Below, piece after piece: positions 25,145-33,710 of a stretch of 37,792 nt of DNA. Within the stretch, counting starts at the first letter, position 1. Each line of letters begins with the position of its first letter. The notes below the pieces were generated by a model, which was given only the letters and a program-made list of their open reading frames with translations, did not search any database and was not told where the DNA came from. Source of the stretch: Nitrospirales bacterium (GTDB taxonomy: Bacteria; Nitrospirota; Nitrospiria; Nitrospirales; UBA8639); assembly GCA_022824735.1 (NCBI GenBank), contig JAJDZI010000008.1, positions 1 through 37,792 of the forward strand, in the 5' to 3' direction. The translations under genes and the position numbers were made by a program.

Positions 25145-25753
25145 TCATTCAGCGGTTGGCGAAGCGGAAGGGCTTAAAGCCTTTTTCGTTTGCCGTTTGA
25201 CGATCCAATATCCCAGAACAATGCACGCCACCAGGGCGATGGTGAACAGGTTGAAGTATTGCTCCATGACGTCTTTGACCCACGGACCCAACAGTTGCAA
25301 CGTCCCGGCGACCAGAAAAAATCTGGCGCCCCGGCTGATCACCGACGCCAGAACGAAGACGCGAAAATTAACATAAAACGCGCCGGCTCCGATTGTAAAT
25401 ACTTTATACGGAACGGGCGTCAGGCCCGCAATCAGGATTGCCCACCCTTCATAACGTTCAAACGTGTCATGGACTTTAGAGACACGATCCTGCCCGATCA
25501 ACCGCAGCAGAAGCGGCTTCCCGCCCCACCACCCGATGAGATAGCCGAACATGCCGCCCAGCACGGAGCCGACGGTGGTGATCGCTGCATAATACAGGCC
25601 CCACGAGGGATTCCCCAGGGTCAGCGCCATCAATAACACGTCGGGGGGAAGAGGAAAGACGGAGGACTCGGCAAACGCCAACACAAACAATGCGGAATCC
25701 GCGTCAGGCGATTCCGACCACGAGACCATCCACTGATAGAGCTCCTGGAACAT
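25145..25753 (-). CDS. DedA/VTT-family membrane protein
   Basis: The 202-residue protein shows the VTT (SNARE-associated) pattern: FAESSVFPLPPDVLLMALTLGNP near 29-50, GSVLGGMFGYLIGWWGG near 63-79, and the conserved VPYKVFTIGAGAFYVNFRVFVLASVISRGARFF stretch near 114-146. Four to five membrane helices are predicted. Recent work links DedA proteins to undecaprenyl-phosphate and phospholipid flipping; the YqaA branch seen here is less well characterised. It is between surE and cysS in a tight operon. Confidence 0.87.
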   Translation of the reverse strand: MFQELYQWMVSWSESPDADSALFVLAFAESSVFPLPPDVLLMALTLGNPSWGLYYAAITTVGSVLGGMFGYLIGWWGGKPLLLRLIGQDRVSKVHDTFERYEGWAILIAGLTPVPYKVFTIGAGAFYVNFRVFVLASVISRGARFFLVAGTLQLLGPWVKDVMEQYFNLFTIALVACIVLGYWIVKRQTKKALSPSASPTAE

Positions 25754-25772
25754 GGCGTCCGGCCGCCGTCTC

Positions 25773-26543
25773 TCAGGATGACCGCGTTCGCTTTGACAAC
25801 GCGGATTCCCAGGCCGCCAACTTTTTCATGGCGGCGTACTGCGTCATGTCAAAATGCAGCGGCGTCAGGGAAACCTTTTTGGCGGCAATGGCATCCACGT
25901 CGGAATTCTTTCTTCGGTTCCACGTCACCTGTTCTCCCGCGATCCAATAATATGCGCTCCCCCGCGGATCAATCTTCTCGACAACGGAATTGCGATATTG
26001 CCGCCGGCTTAGCGACGTGACCTGGATTCCCGTCACAGCTTCGGCTGACGCGTCGGGCACATTGACGTTCAACAGGGTATCAGTCGGCAAACCATCCTTC
26101 AGGATCAGGGCGGCCACCTCGACCGCGACCCGGGCCGCCGCAGTGAAACGAAATCGTTTGAACCCCTCCAGTGAAACGGCCATCGAGGGAATTCCGCGGA
26201 TTGCGCCCTCAAGCGCCGCAGCCACGGTTCCCGAATTGGTGACGTCGTCACCGAGATTCAATCCCTTGTTGATTCCCGCGACCAGCAAATGGATCGGGCG
26301 GTCGCAGAGAACCCGGCCCGCGGCCACGATGACGCAATCCGACGGCGTGCCGTTCACCGAGAAGACCTGCCGGCCGAGTTGCTTCAATCGGAGGGGCTTA
26401 TGCAGGGTAATGGCCCGGCCCATGGCGTTTTGTGGGCGTTCGGGAGCCACGACCCAGACGTTGCCGAGCTTCTTCAGGTGTTTCGCAAGGATGCGGACCC
26501 CGGAAGATTCGACGCCGTCGTCATTGGTAACCAAAATGTTCAT
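25773..26543 (-). CDS. surE: 5'/3'-nucleotidase SurE
   Basis: The 256-residue protein begins MNILVTNDDGVESSGV, the SurE metal-binding NDDG signature, and contains VNGTPSDCV, GINKGLNLGDDVTNSGTVAAA and LNVNVPD, all diagnostic. SurE is a metal-dependent nucleoside monophosphatase with exopolyphosphatase activity. It is the first gene of the operon running to rlmB. Its upstream side abuts the terminator of the oxoacid oxidoreductase operon. Confidence 0.96.
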   Translation of the reverse strand: MNILVTNDDGVESSGVRILAKHLKKLGNVWVVAPERPQNAMGRAITLHKPLRLKQLGRQVFSVNGTPSDCVIVAAGRVLCDRPIHLLVAGINKGLNLGDDVTNSGTVAAALEGAIRGIPSMAVSLEGFKRFRFTAAARVAVEVAALILKDGLPTDTLLNVNVPDASAEAVTGIQVTSLSRRQYRNSVVEKIDPRGSAYYWIAGEQVTWNRRKNSDVDAIAAKKVSLTPLHFDMTQYAAMKKLAAWESALSKRTRSS

Positions 26544-26570
26544 CCCGGACCATGATACGCGGATGTCATA

Positions 26571-26607
26571 AAAAAGCCTACCTCAACGGAATTGAGGTAG
26601 GCTTTTT
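26571..26607 (-). terminator. Intrinsic terminator of the oxoacid oxidoreductase operon
   Basis: AAAAAGCCTACCTCAA and TTGAGGTAGGCTTTTT form a 16-bp stem around a CGGAA loop. Read leftward, the stem is followed by a run of T, directly after the alpha subunit gene. The A/T ends make it potentially bidirectional. Confidence 0.9.
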
Positions 26608-26629
26608 CGGAAAACCCGCAATGGCGCGT

Positions 26630-27976
26630 TCAGATATTTTGCATGAAGTGCGCAACCGCTTCCTGGTCCACGGCACCCATGATGGCGGAAGAAGGAACCG
26701 TCGCCGACTTTTTCCCCGTCAGTCCGCATTCAATCTCGTCAAAAATCATTTCCACCGGCATGGACATGCCGCCGTAGACGTGAGGGCCTGCCACGATTTT
26801 GGCTTTCGAGTAGCCGTAAATGGCCGTGGCCACGTCTTTGGCTAACCACCCGACGTAATTGAATTCCGGCACGACAATGAGTTTGGCCTTGGCGCACAGT
26901 TTCCGCAATTCCCTCGTGGGGAACGGGCGAAGCGACTTGACCTTGATCAACCCCGCGTGAATACCCTTATCCTTGCACATCCGGATGGCCTCCCGCGACT
27001 GGGCCGCGGCGCTTCCCGACGCAATCAACAGCACGTCGGCATCCTCCACGTCCTTCGTCTCGATCAGGCCGCCCATGTACTGGTCGATATATTTTCGTGA
27101 CCGTTCCACGGCCGCCCAGACCTCTTGTTGCCACACGGCGTGAATGTTGTACGCCATGAAATTCGATTTTTGGACGGGCGCGTCCCGCGACAACCTGGCC
27201 GGCGGATTTTCCGCATCCAGGACCGGAACCGCACCTCTCCATGAATCCCGCTCCGGCAATTTGAGTCCCCGGTCCTGCATGGAGCAATACCCCCGGGCAT
27301 GGGTTACGAAAAAACCGTCGCAGCACACCCCGACCGGCAACGTCACGTCGTTCTTTTCACTGATAATGAAGCCCTTCATGATGTAGTCGAACAAGTCCTG
27401 CTGATTCTCGGCGTGAAAGACGATCATGCCGCAATTCAACAGGTACGAGACTTCAATGTTGTCGGGCTGAATGGCTAACGGAGCATTGACCACCCTGCAG
27501 GTAAACATGGCCACGGCGGGAAGGCGATGCCCCGGCCATGAGGCAATCGGTTCAAGCCCTCTTAACGTGCCCGGTCCGGCCGTCGCGGTAAAACACCGCA
27601 CGCCGGCGCGGGAGCCACCGGCAATCGCCGACATGACGCCGTATTCTTCTTCGCCCCGATAATATTCCTTGACGTAGCCTTCTCCGTACAACACCCCGAT
27701 CAACTGCATGGTTTCACTTTGCGGCGTAATCGGATAGGCGATGGAGAGATCGACGTTGGAGCGGCGAACGGCTTCTTTGGCGGCTTCACTGCCCGTGATG
27801 AATTCCCGTTCACGAGGCGCTTCGAAAAACATATGCTCCGGAGAAACCACCTGTTGCCGTTTGGCCTCAGCATGGGGATCTTTTTTCCCTGCTTGACTGG
27901 ATGGCGGCGGCGCGGCACTCGTAATCGGGTCACCTTGCGGATTGGTTTTTGTTTCCGTCTCTAATGCTTCACTCAT
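26630..27976 (-). CDS. 2-oxoacid:ferredoxin oxidoreductase, alpha subunit
   Basis: The 448-residue product matches the alpha subunit of pyruvate/2-oxoglutarate:ferredoxin oxidoreductases: a pyrimidine-binding domain (SIAYPITPQSETMQLIG, EYGVMSAIAGGSRAGVRCFTATAGPGT) and a transketolase C-terminal domain (LIASGSAAAQSREAI, LIKVKSLRPFP). The first 40 residues are a polar extension. ATG 27976 has a strong GGAGGGGGG upstream; an ATG at 28003 lies before that site. It is the last gene of the five-gene operon. The complex reductively carboxylates acetyl-CoA or succinyl-CoA in the reductive TCA cycle, or runs oxidatively. Pyruvate versus 2-oxoglutarate specificity cannot be read from sequence. Confidence 0.93.
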   Translation of the reverse strand: MSEALETETKTNPQGDPITSAAPPPSSQAGKKDPHAEAKRQQVVSPEHMFFEAPREREFITGSEAAKEAVRRSNVDLSIAYPITPQSETMQLIGVLYGEGYVKEYYRGEEEYGVMSAIAGGSRAGVRCFTATAGPGTLRGLEPIASWPGHRLPAVAMFTCRVVNAPLAIQPDNIEVSYLLNCGMIVFHAENQQDLFDYIMKGFIISEKNDVTLPVGVCCDGFFVTHARGYCSMQDRGLKLPERDSWRGAVPVLDAENPPARLSRDAPVQKSNFMAYNIHAVWQQEVWAAVERSRKYIDQYMGGLIETKDVEDADVLLIASGSAAAQSREAIRMCKDKGIHAGLIKVKSLRPFPTRELRKLCAKAKLIVVPEFNYVGWLAKDVATAIYGYSKAKIVAGPHVYGGMSMPVEMIFDEIECGLTGKKSATVPSSAIMGAVDQEAVAHFMQNI

Positions 27977-28048
27977 GGCTTCCCCCCTCCAGGGTGGCGA
28001 CAATCCCGGTTCAACCGTCCCGGAATTGCGTAATCGATCATAATAGGC

Positions 28049-28804
28049 CTAGCCTTCGCGCTGCATATCTTCGGCTTTATGCCCGAATGCCGCGGCACTT
28101 GCCGTCCCTTCTTCTCCTAACTGAATGTCCATGGGGTTTGTATGGGTCTTGCCGTCATGCACCCGGGACTGTAACCCCGTAAAACGCACGCTCTCTCCGC
28201 TATCCGGCAATGAAATCCCCATTTCCTCGCGAACACGTTTGAACACCTGTGCCGTCTTTCGAATCTTGGCTGCATCCGAATCCCGGATCGTAAACATGGC
28301 ATCTTCGTGGCCCTGCTCGGCGCAGATCGCCGAGGTCCAGCAATTCGTGCCGGCCCGGATCATTTTCAGCGTCAGGTTGGCGTAATGACAATGCACCCCG
28401 ATGAAGATGCAGGCTTCGATCTTGTTGCCCCAAATCGTCAGATTGGGATGATTGGGGTTGATGACTTCTTCAGGCTCGATTTTCGGGTATTTCGGACGAT
28501 AGTCGGGCATCGGGATGATGAGAACTTCGGGGATTTGGGCCGCAAGCTCCAGGACGGCCCTGGCCTTGTCGGACGCGTGGTCGTTCCAATTCCACAACAC
28601 CAGGGGACCGGGAAAAATCGTCGCATTTTTTCTCGTGAACATGGCCTTGGCCATTTCTTCCATCGCCTTTTCTTCCGGCACCTCATGACCGAACGTCAGA
28701 CCACGCTCCGGTAAGGGGGGAAGAACACCCAATTCGGCCGCGGAGGGCGGATGAAATCCCGCCGGACCCGGTTCAACTATTCTTTCCAACTCTGTCCCTG
28801 CCAC
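28049..28804 (-). CDS. 2-oxoacid:ferredoxin oxidoreductase, fifth (epsilon-type) subunit
   Basis: This 251-residue protein is the less familiar member of the five-subunit enzyme known from Hydrogenobacter thermophilus and Nitrospira. It has no thiamine or Fe-S motif; visible are a conserved core with VLWNWNDHASDKARAVLEL, IIPMPDYRPKYPKIEPEE, and HCHYANLTLKMIRAG. Its role in the complex is not established to my knowledge. It starts with GTG 28804, preceded by GGAGG at seven bases. It sits between the ferredoxin-like and alpha subunit genes. Confidence 0.8.
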   Translation of the reverse strand: MAGTELERIVEPGPAGFHPPSAAELGVLPPLPERGLTFGHEVPEEKAMEEMAKAMFTRKNATIFPGPLVLWNWNDHASDKARAVLELAAQIPEVLIIPMPDYRPKYPKIEPEEVINPNHPNLTIWGNKIEACIFIGVHCHYANLTLKMIRAGTNCWTSAICAEQGHEDAMFTIRDSDAAKIRKTAQVFKRVREEMGISLPDSGESVRFTGLQSRVHDGKTHTNPMDIQLGEEGTASAAAFGHKAEDMQREG

Positions 28805-28902
28805 CTCTATCCTCCACTCTGTCTCTGGGAACCTCCAATTAAATCAGAGGTTCCTTGATCCGGTTGAGACGAATACCGTCCTTGCCGTTCAAACAACGTC
28901 CC

Positions 28903-29232
28903 TCAACCTTGCCCTCGAACAGGATTGGCCAAGACTGCTGAACTCGTTTTTTCACCATAGGTGACGTTTTCCGTTAGGGCGGTATCACCGATTTGATCAA
29001 TCATTTCCATTTTAATGGCATTATGCTTGGCCATATTGTCGCACACCCAGACACATTGAGCGCACCCTTTACACCGGTCCACGGCGACGTAGGCGGCTCC
29101 ATATTTGAACCCTTTATCCTGGCCGGCCTCGTTGTCGTACAGAATGGTATTGGCCTCAGGACAATATTGCGTGCACAACTTGCAACTCGTGGCAGCACAT
29201 ATTTCCGTTTCGATATTTGCAACTAAATACAT
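28903..29232 (-). CDS. 2-oxoacid:ferredoxin oxidoreductase, delta subunit (2x[4Fe-4S])
   Basis: The 109-residue ferredoxin-like protein has two cluster motifs: C12, C17, C20, C24, and C54, C57, C60, C64 (RCKGCAQCVWVC). It would pass electrons between the thiamine site and external ferredoxin. The spacing of the first motif (C-x4-C-x2-C-x3-C) is slightly unusual. A C-terminal tail of about 30 residues lacks cysteine. It follows the gamma gene by 26 bases. Confidence 0.9.
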   Translation of the reverse strand: MYLVANIETEICAATSCKLCTQYCPEANTILYDNEAGQDKGFKYGAAYVAVDRCKGCAQCVWVCDNMAKHNAIKMEMIDQIGDTALTENVTYGEKTSSAVLANPVRGQG

Positions 29233-29258
29233 ATTGAATCCCCTCGTCGGTTAAAGCA

Positions 29259-29963
29259 TTAAGCCATGGCCGGCGCGGTGGACGCCCCTTTCGCCTGGGC
29301 CCAATTGTTTTCAACGGCAAACTCCCACGCCGCTTGGACCACTGCCAGATTCTTCTCGATCAATTCCTGTTTCTTCTTGAACTTTCGCTCGACTACGCTG
29401 TCCAAAGCCGCAGTCCCACCGGACACCACGAAGCCTTTGCCCAAGAACCGGTCTTTCACCGCTTGCGCCAGGGCCTCCATGTTCGAGAGACCCGTAATGG
29501 CACCGATGGCGCCTACCATGGCCATATTCGTGGCCAAGTCGATTCCGGCTACCTCCAGCGACAATTTGGTGGCAGGCAGATAGAACAGCTTGGCGTTCAA
29601 TTCCTCCAGTTCACGTTCCTGGTCCGGCTCGAGTTTCATGGGACCATCATTGTTGATCAAAGCGACCCCGTCCTTTTTCAACCCGAAATAAAACGGATTC
29701 GTGTAGCTTTTCCCATGGGTAATCACCTGTGGGTGAAAGATCATGATAATGTGAGGGAACGTAATTTCGCCGATTTCGTAAATCGGCTCATCGGAAACCC
29801 TCACGTAACTCTCCACCGGCGCCATTCGCTTTTCGGATCCATAGAACGGCACGATGGTGCTTTCCCCACCGGCATTGATTACCCCTGTACTGAAGATATG
29901 AGAAGCCGTCACGACCCCTTGGCCGCCGACTCCCGCCATACGAATGTTATAACGAACCGCCAT
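29259..29963 (-). CDS. 2-oxoacid:ferredoxin oxidoreductase, gamma subunit
   Basis: The 234-residue product begins YNIRMAGVGGQGVVTASHIF, the gamma-subunit signature thought to bind coenzyme A. GSEKRMAPVESYVRVSDEPI and AGIDLATNMAMVGAIGAI follow as in other gamma subunits. A charged C-terminal extension (KFKKKQELIEKN and onward) ends the protein. It lies between the beta and delta genes in the operon. Confidence 0.93.
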   Translation of the reverse strand: MAVRYNIRMAGVGGQGVVTASHIFSTGVINAGGESTIVPFYGSEKRMAPVESYVRVSDEPIYEIGEITFPHIIMIFHPQVITHGKSYTNPFYFGLKKDGVALINNDGPMKLEPDQERELEELNAKLFYLPATKLSLEVAGIDLATNMAMVGAIGAITGLSNMEALAQAVKDRFLGKGFVVSGGTAALDSVVERKFKKKQELIEKNLAVVQAAWEFAVENNWAQAKGASTAPAMA

Positions 29964-30033
29964 GATCTGCGCCCTCCTCTCTCGTCACGTACACGTCTAT
30001 CTTCTGCGCTCAATCTCGCTCAATCGACCGCCC

Positions 30034-30924
30034 TTATTGCTTTTCCACGGCAGCGGCAGGCTTCGGCAGATATTCTTTGTATCCGTACAACTGGGACAAA
30101 TATTCCTTGGCTTCATCCGTAATATATTCCGTGAATTTGTAGCGGTCGGTTTCCACGGTTTTGGCGTCTTCCATCACCTTGTCCGTCGGGATCGCATATT
30201 CGATATTACAGGACGTGTACGCTTGAATATAGCTGGGACCGATTTCCCTCGCGACCAACACGGCCTTCTTAATTACGCTTTCCACCCGTCGCGGGTTGTT
30301 GGGGACCACCGTGGCCACGTACGCGCACCCGGAAACCTTGGCCATACCCAACATATCCATTTTCTCGAACTTTTTCCCGAGCGGCGCCATTTTCAGGACC
30401 TGATTCCGGTTCGTCATGCCGCTTTCCTGACCGCCGGTGTTTCCATAGACCTCATTGTCCAGCATGATGGTGGTGAACTTTTCCTTGCGGAACCAGGAAT
30501 GCAAGGTTTGAGCAAATCCGATATCAGCCATGCCGCCGTCTCCGGCCATCACGACAACGTCTTTGGGCCTATCTCCAAACCGCAGACGAAGGCCACGGGT
30601 CAACCCGCTGGCAACCCCGTTCTGGTCGCCGTAATTGCCATACACGAAGGGGACGGCGGCTTGCGAAATGGCCAACCGGCCGCAACCGGCCGTCCCGACC
30701 GTGATGGTATCTTCCGGATTCGGGAATGCCACCATGGCCAGCCGGATGAACAGGGTCATGGCACAGCCTGCACACATCGGGTGCTCTTCCAAAATCTCCT
30801 TGAAGGTACCGACTTGGGATACCGAGACTTTTTTCCCAAACGGACCATGCTCCACCATGTCCCGATATTCTTTCGGCATGAACTTTCCGAATCCTGGTGT
30901 AAACTTGACGTAATCGAGGCTCAT
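30034..30924 (-). CDS. 2-oxoacid:ferredoxin oxidoreductase, beta subunit (thiamine-binding)
   Basis: The 296-residue protein carries the thiamine diphosphate motif GDGG at 128-131 through DNEVYGNTGGQ at 156-166. Cysteines C51 and C54 (HPMCAGCAM), C81 (GTAGCGR) and a later one in YTSCNIEY match the [4Fe-4S] ligands of POR beta subunits. It is the first gene of the operon, starting at ATG 30924 after AAGGGGGAT. The last ten residues are Ala/Pro/Lys rich. Confidence 0.95.
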   Translation of the reverse strand: MSLDYVKFTPGFGKFMPKEYRDMVEHGPFGKKVSVSQVGTFKEILEEHPMCAGCAMTLFIRLAMVAFPNPEDTITVGTAGCGRLAISQAAVPFVYGNYGDQNGVASGLTRGLRLRFGDRPKDVVVMAGDGGMADIGFAQTLHSWFRKEKFTTIMLDNEVYGNTGGQESGMTNRNQVLKMAPLGKKFEKMDMLGMAKVSGCAYVATVVPNNPRRVESVIKKAVLVAREIGPSYIQAYTSCNIEYAIPTDKVMEDAKTVETDRYKFTEYITDEAKEYLSQLYGYKEYLPKPAAAVEKQ

Positions 30925-31286
30925 TGCGGATCCCCCTTGTATTTGAGACTTAGCCCATCGGCAGTGGACAACCTATCATTGACAGGTGCTCCCTGCTCAT
31001 TTGATCGAAGCACTTCTCGTCTATTTCAGCAACCTTAACGTAGATGAGGTACTCTAGTAAAGACCTCTCATGACTCAAGGAACCTCTCACGCGTCCATCC
31101 TAAAACCGAACCACGGAGAAGGCAACATAAAAGAAGGCCCAACTCTTTAAAAAGAAGCCCTATACGGGAATTTTGAAGCTAGGCCTTTGGCCCCATGGCC
31201 TGGTTTCAACATATGCGGGAACAACGCGCCCGGTTTGAGGTTTTTTTGTGAAGAGAAGACTGGAGACAGATCAACGCGTAACTGCG
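30925..31286. other. Intergenic control region of the oxoacid oxidoreductase operon
   Basis: No supportable gene lies here. It holds a near-perfect inverted repeat at 30971-30987, a direct repeat of ACCTCTCA at 31063-31070 and 31082-31089 (19-base period), and an AT-rich patch near 31125-31175. No promoter hexamer pair stands out clearly. I found no T-tracted terminator for the M23 peptidase gene that ends at 31287. Confidence 0.6.
30971..30987. promoter_or_regulatory. Inverted repeat upstream of the oxoacid oxidoreductase operon
   Basis: ACCTATCA-T-TGACAGGT is an 8-base inverted repeat with one mismatch and a 1-base centre, 47-63 bases upstream of the beta subunit ATG. It could be an operator. 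Related half-sites occur at 12690-12710. Confidence 0.35.
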
Positions 31287-32276
31287 CTAATCCAAAATAT
31301 ACTGGAGAGGATCAACCACTTTGTCGTTGACGGCCACTTGGTAATGAAGATGGGGCCCGGTCGAAAACCGCCCCGTACTGCCGACCTGGCCCACCAGATC
31401 GCCCCTTTTCACTTCCTGGCCATAGCGAACGAGAATTTTGGACAGGTGGCCGTAGGTCGTTTCAATTCCATGTCGATGGTTGATTCGCACGTACTTTCCC
31501 ATCCTGGAATCATAAGCTGCCACAACGACTTTGCCTTTGGCTGGTGCGCGAACCTCTTCCCCCGTAGGAGCAACAATGTCCACACCCGCATGGAACGCCT
31601 TCTTTCCGGTAAACGGCGATATGCGTGGCCCAAACTTTGATGAAACGGGTCCCTTGACGGGCCAAATTGACGGTGTCGCAGCCCAAAGGCCAACCCGTTC
31701 TCCCGCTGCTTCTTCCAACCGGGTCAAGACGCGAAGTTGCCGGACAGTCTGCTGATCAAGCCAGGTCAGGCCGTTCTTAATGTCAGTGGCCATCATGATC
31801 CCGGGATCGTCCGGATTCTCGCTCTCGCCAACCTCCGTGAGATAGTCGAAATTCAGAATCCCGGTTCTGCCATCAAGGGTCGCCTCATACGGAACCTCTT
31901 CGCCGCCCTGTCCATTGACAACAGCGGCGTCCTCCTGCTCGGGTTCAAGCCCGAACATGACCTGCAACTTTTTGTTGATCGATTGGATAGTCAGGACACG
32001 CTGCTGCATTTCGTCGACGGCTGCAGAAAACTCAACCACTTGTCCTTTGGACTGGCTGAGTTCCTCCTTCAATCCTTCGAGTTCGGCAACCTGATCGCTG
32101 ACTTGACCTGTCTGCACCACGTAATGCGCAAGCACCCCCACCTGCACGACCGACAATAGCGCAGCCGCGAGCAGCACTCGTTTAAACGTTCTCTTGGGCA
32201 GAGAAATCTTCCAGGGCTCCCGGCTCATGCCCCGAAAAAGCAGAATGGCCCATCTGTCGTCAGGGGGGTGGTTCAC
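31287..32276 (-). CDS. M23-family metallopeptidase with membrane anchor and coiled coil
   Basis: The 329-residue protein has a conserved-looking cytoplasmic start (DDRWAILLFRG), one membrane helix at about 33-54, a coiled coil at about 60-106, and a C-terminal LytM/M23 domain with the zinc ligands H229 and D233 (HAGVDIVAP), then H277, and H309-x-H311 (HLHYQV). Intact zinc residues suggest an active peptidoglycan endopeptidase. GTG 32276 was kept as start because the DDRWAILLFRG segment recurs in such proteins; ATG 32228 is an alternative. Confidence 0.88.
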   Translation of the reverse strand: MNHPPDDRWAILLFRGMSREPWKISLPKRTFKRVLLAAALLSVVQVGVLAHYVVQTGQVSDQVAELEGLKEELSQSKGQVVEFSAAVDEMQQRVLTIQSINKKLQVMFGLEPEQEDAAVVNGQGGEEVPYEATLDGRTGILNFDYLTEVGESENPDDPGIMMATDIKNGLTWLDQQTVRQLRVLTRLEEAAGERVGLWAATPSIWPVKGPVSSKFGPRISPFTGKKAFHAGVDIVAPTGEEVRAPAKGKVVVAAYDSRMGKYVRINHRHGIETTYGHLSKILVRYGQEVKRGDLVGQVGSTGRFSTGPHLHYQVAVNDKVVDPLQYILD

Positions 32277-32472
32277 GGCACCAGCTTGGATCTTCGGATC
32301 AACCCGAAGGACTTGGAGTGAGATGCATTGGTGAATATGGGCGCTGGAGAACCTACTCTAAGGAACAAAATACCGCGTGGTCAATTGGGTGGAATACTAA
32401 TACTGCTTTTTACTCTTTTACGCTTGGCCTGACTTCCATCATCCACAAAATGAGTCAGGGGGGGCAGGACAA

Positions 32473-32808
32473 CTAATCAGGGACATGGGTGCCGGCCCTG
32501 ACCCATGCGAGGTATTCGCTTAAACCCGTCATCACCGATAAGGCGATAATTTCAGGCACCTCGTAGCTGTGGAGCGCTTTCACTTCGGATTCCAGGGCAT
32601 CGTAGACGTCGGCATGGGATTTCATGACCAGCAGCCATTCACGTTCTTCGCAGACTGTGCCTTCCCATTGGAAAATGGACGTCACATTGGGCACGACCGT
32701 GACACATGCCGCCAGCTTCTTTTGCACGACGCAACGCCCGATCAGGAGCGCTTCTTCCTGGCTCGAGGCCGTTACCAGGACAACCCGTACTCCCTGATCG
32801 ACACCCAC
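32473..32808 (-). CDS. cutA: CutA-type divalent ion tolerance protein
   Basis: CutA1 trimers are about 105-110 residues long. This one shows VRVVLVTASSQEEALLIGRCVVQKKLAACVTVVP, then TSIFQWEG and LHSYEVPEIIALSV, which together are diagnostic. GTG 32808 follows GAGAGGG and yields 111 residues; a TTG at 32838 would add ten. The protein binds metal ions in vitro, but its cellular function is uncertain. It lies just after a lipoprotein gene on the same strand. Confidence 0.9.
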   Translation of the reverse strand: MGVDQGVRVVLVTASSQEEALLIGRCVVQKKLAACVTVVPNVTSIFQWEGTVCEEREWLLVMKSHADVYDALESEVKALHSYEVPEIIALSVMTGLSEYLAWVRAGTHVPD

Positions 32809-32856
32809 CTGACAAACCCTCTCGACAGCCCCTCTCAAAACAAAACCACGACCGGC

Positions 32857-33600
32857 TCAGGGCTTGAGACGCGACGGAGCTTTTTCTATCAAATCTTCAA
32901 TGGCGAGCCGCAGCCCTTCCTGCAGGCCTCTCGGGTAATTCGTGACGGAATCCTCCAATCCTCGATAGAGGCTATCAGTCTCCTTGGCCTCGAATTCCAT
33001 GGCAAAGCCCCACAACACGTTGTCCGGCTCCCCTGCCCGGGCTATTTGCGCGAACATTTCCACGTCGGTCTCGGTGGTACCCAACGGCAAACCGACCGCC
33101 CACAACACCGTCCCGGCGGGACCCAGCAGATACGTGGAAATATTCCGCTCCCATCGCGTCGAATAGAGTCGCCCCTGCAAAACAAAATCACTGGGAGGCA
33201 AGGGTTGATCTTTGTCGACAAACGTCACGGAAGTAAAAATGTTCGTCTTTCGAATTTCCTCGGCCAAGGCACGCGCAAAATCACGTGACGGGGAAAAGAG
33301 CACTTCATCGACGGGACTGGGGGACGAAATCGTTTCAGGCCGGTCATAGACCGCGGTGGCATGGGTGGTGAAGGGAATCGCGGCTGCCCAATATTGTTCA
33401 CGCGCCTCCGTGCCCCGCTTATCATCCAGCGGAACAACCACCAGGCTGCCGTCAACCTTCTGGTCAGCCGTGACGTCCAAATACGCGTTTTCCGGAGGAG
33501 GCGGATAATTCCAATCTCGCGAGCCCAGGCAGCCCGTTATCGTCAATGACACAATCAGCAGAACACCACACGCCTTATGCGCAACAGACAGGCGACGCAT
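32857..33600 (-). CDS. Lipoprotein of unknown function
   Basis: Start ATG 33600 has AGGAGG at six bases. The first 24 residues are a lipoprotein signal, with lipobox LTITGC and the acylated cysteine at about residue 24. The mature part (about 224 residues) has short beta-like segments (GSLVVVPLDDKRG, SDFVLQGRLYSTRWERNI) and a helix-turn pair with GTVLWAVGLPLGTT. The arrangement resembles small outer-membrane lipoproteins of the DUF799/LPS-assembly-like type, but I cannot name the family. It precedes cutA on the same strand by 48 bases. Confidence 0.78.
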   Translation of the reverse strand: MRRLSVAHKACGVLLIVSLTITGCLGSRDWNYPPPPENAYLDVTADQKVDGSLVVVPLDDKRGTEAREQYWAAAIPFTTHATAVYDRPETISSPSPVDEVLFSPSRDFARALAEEIRKTNIFTSVTFVDKDQPLPPSDFVLQGRLYSTRWERNISTYLLGPAGTVLWAVGLPLGTTETDVEMFAQIARAGEPDNVLWGFAMEFEAKETDSLYRGLEDSVTNYPRGLQEGLRLAIEDLIEKAPSRLKP

Positions 33601-33710
33601 ATCTTGCCTCCTTTGGCAGGCAACAGTTTCCAACCGTTGCAATGATGGGTAATCCATGGACGACTTCGCCTTTTATGAAACCGTCACGTTGAACGGCCGT
33701 CAATGCTCAC

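Noticed and set aside
29962-31038. 358-residue plus-strand frame
   Set aside because: It is antisense to the beta subunit gene, which has the thiamine and Fe-S motifs.
31181-31201. Imperfect hairpin (AGGCC...GGCCT) after the M23 peptidase gene
   Set aside because: Only a 5-base stem with no adjacent T-tract on the minus strand, so it is not supportable as a terminator.
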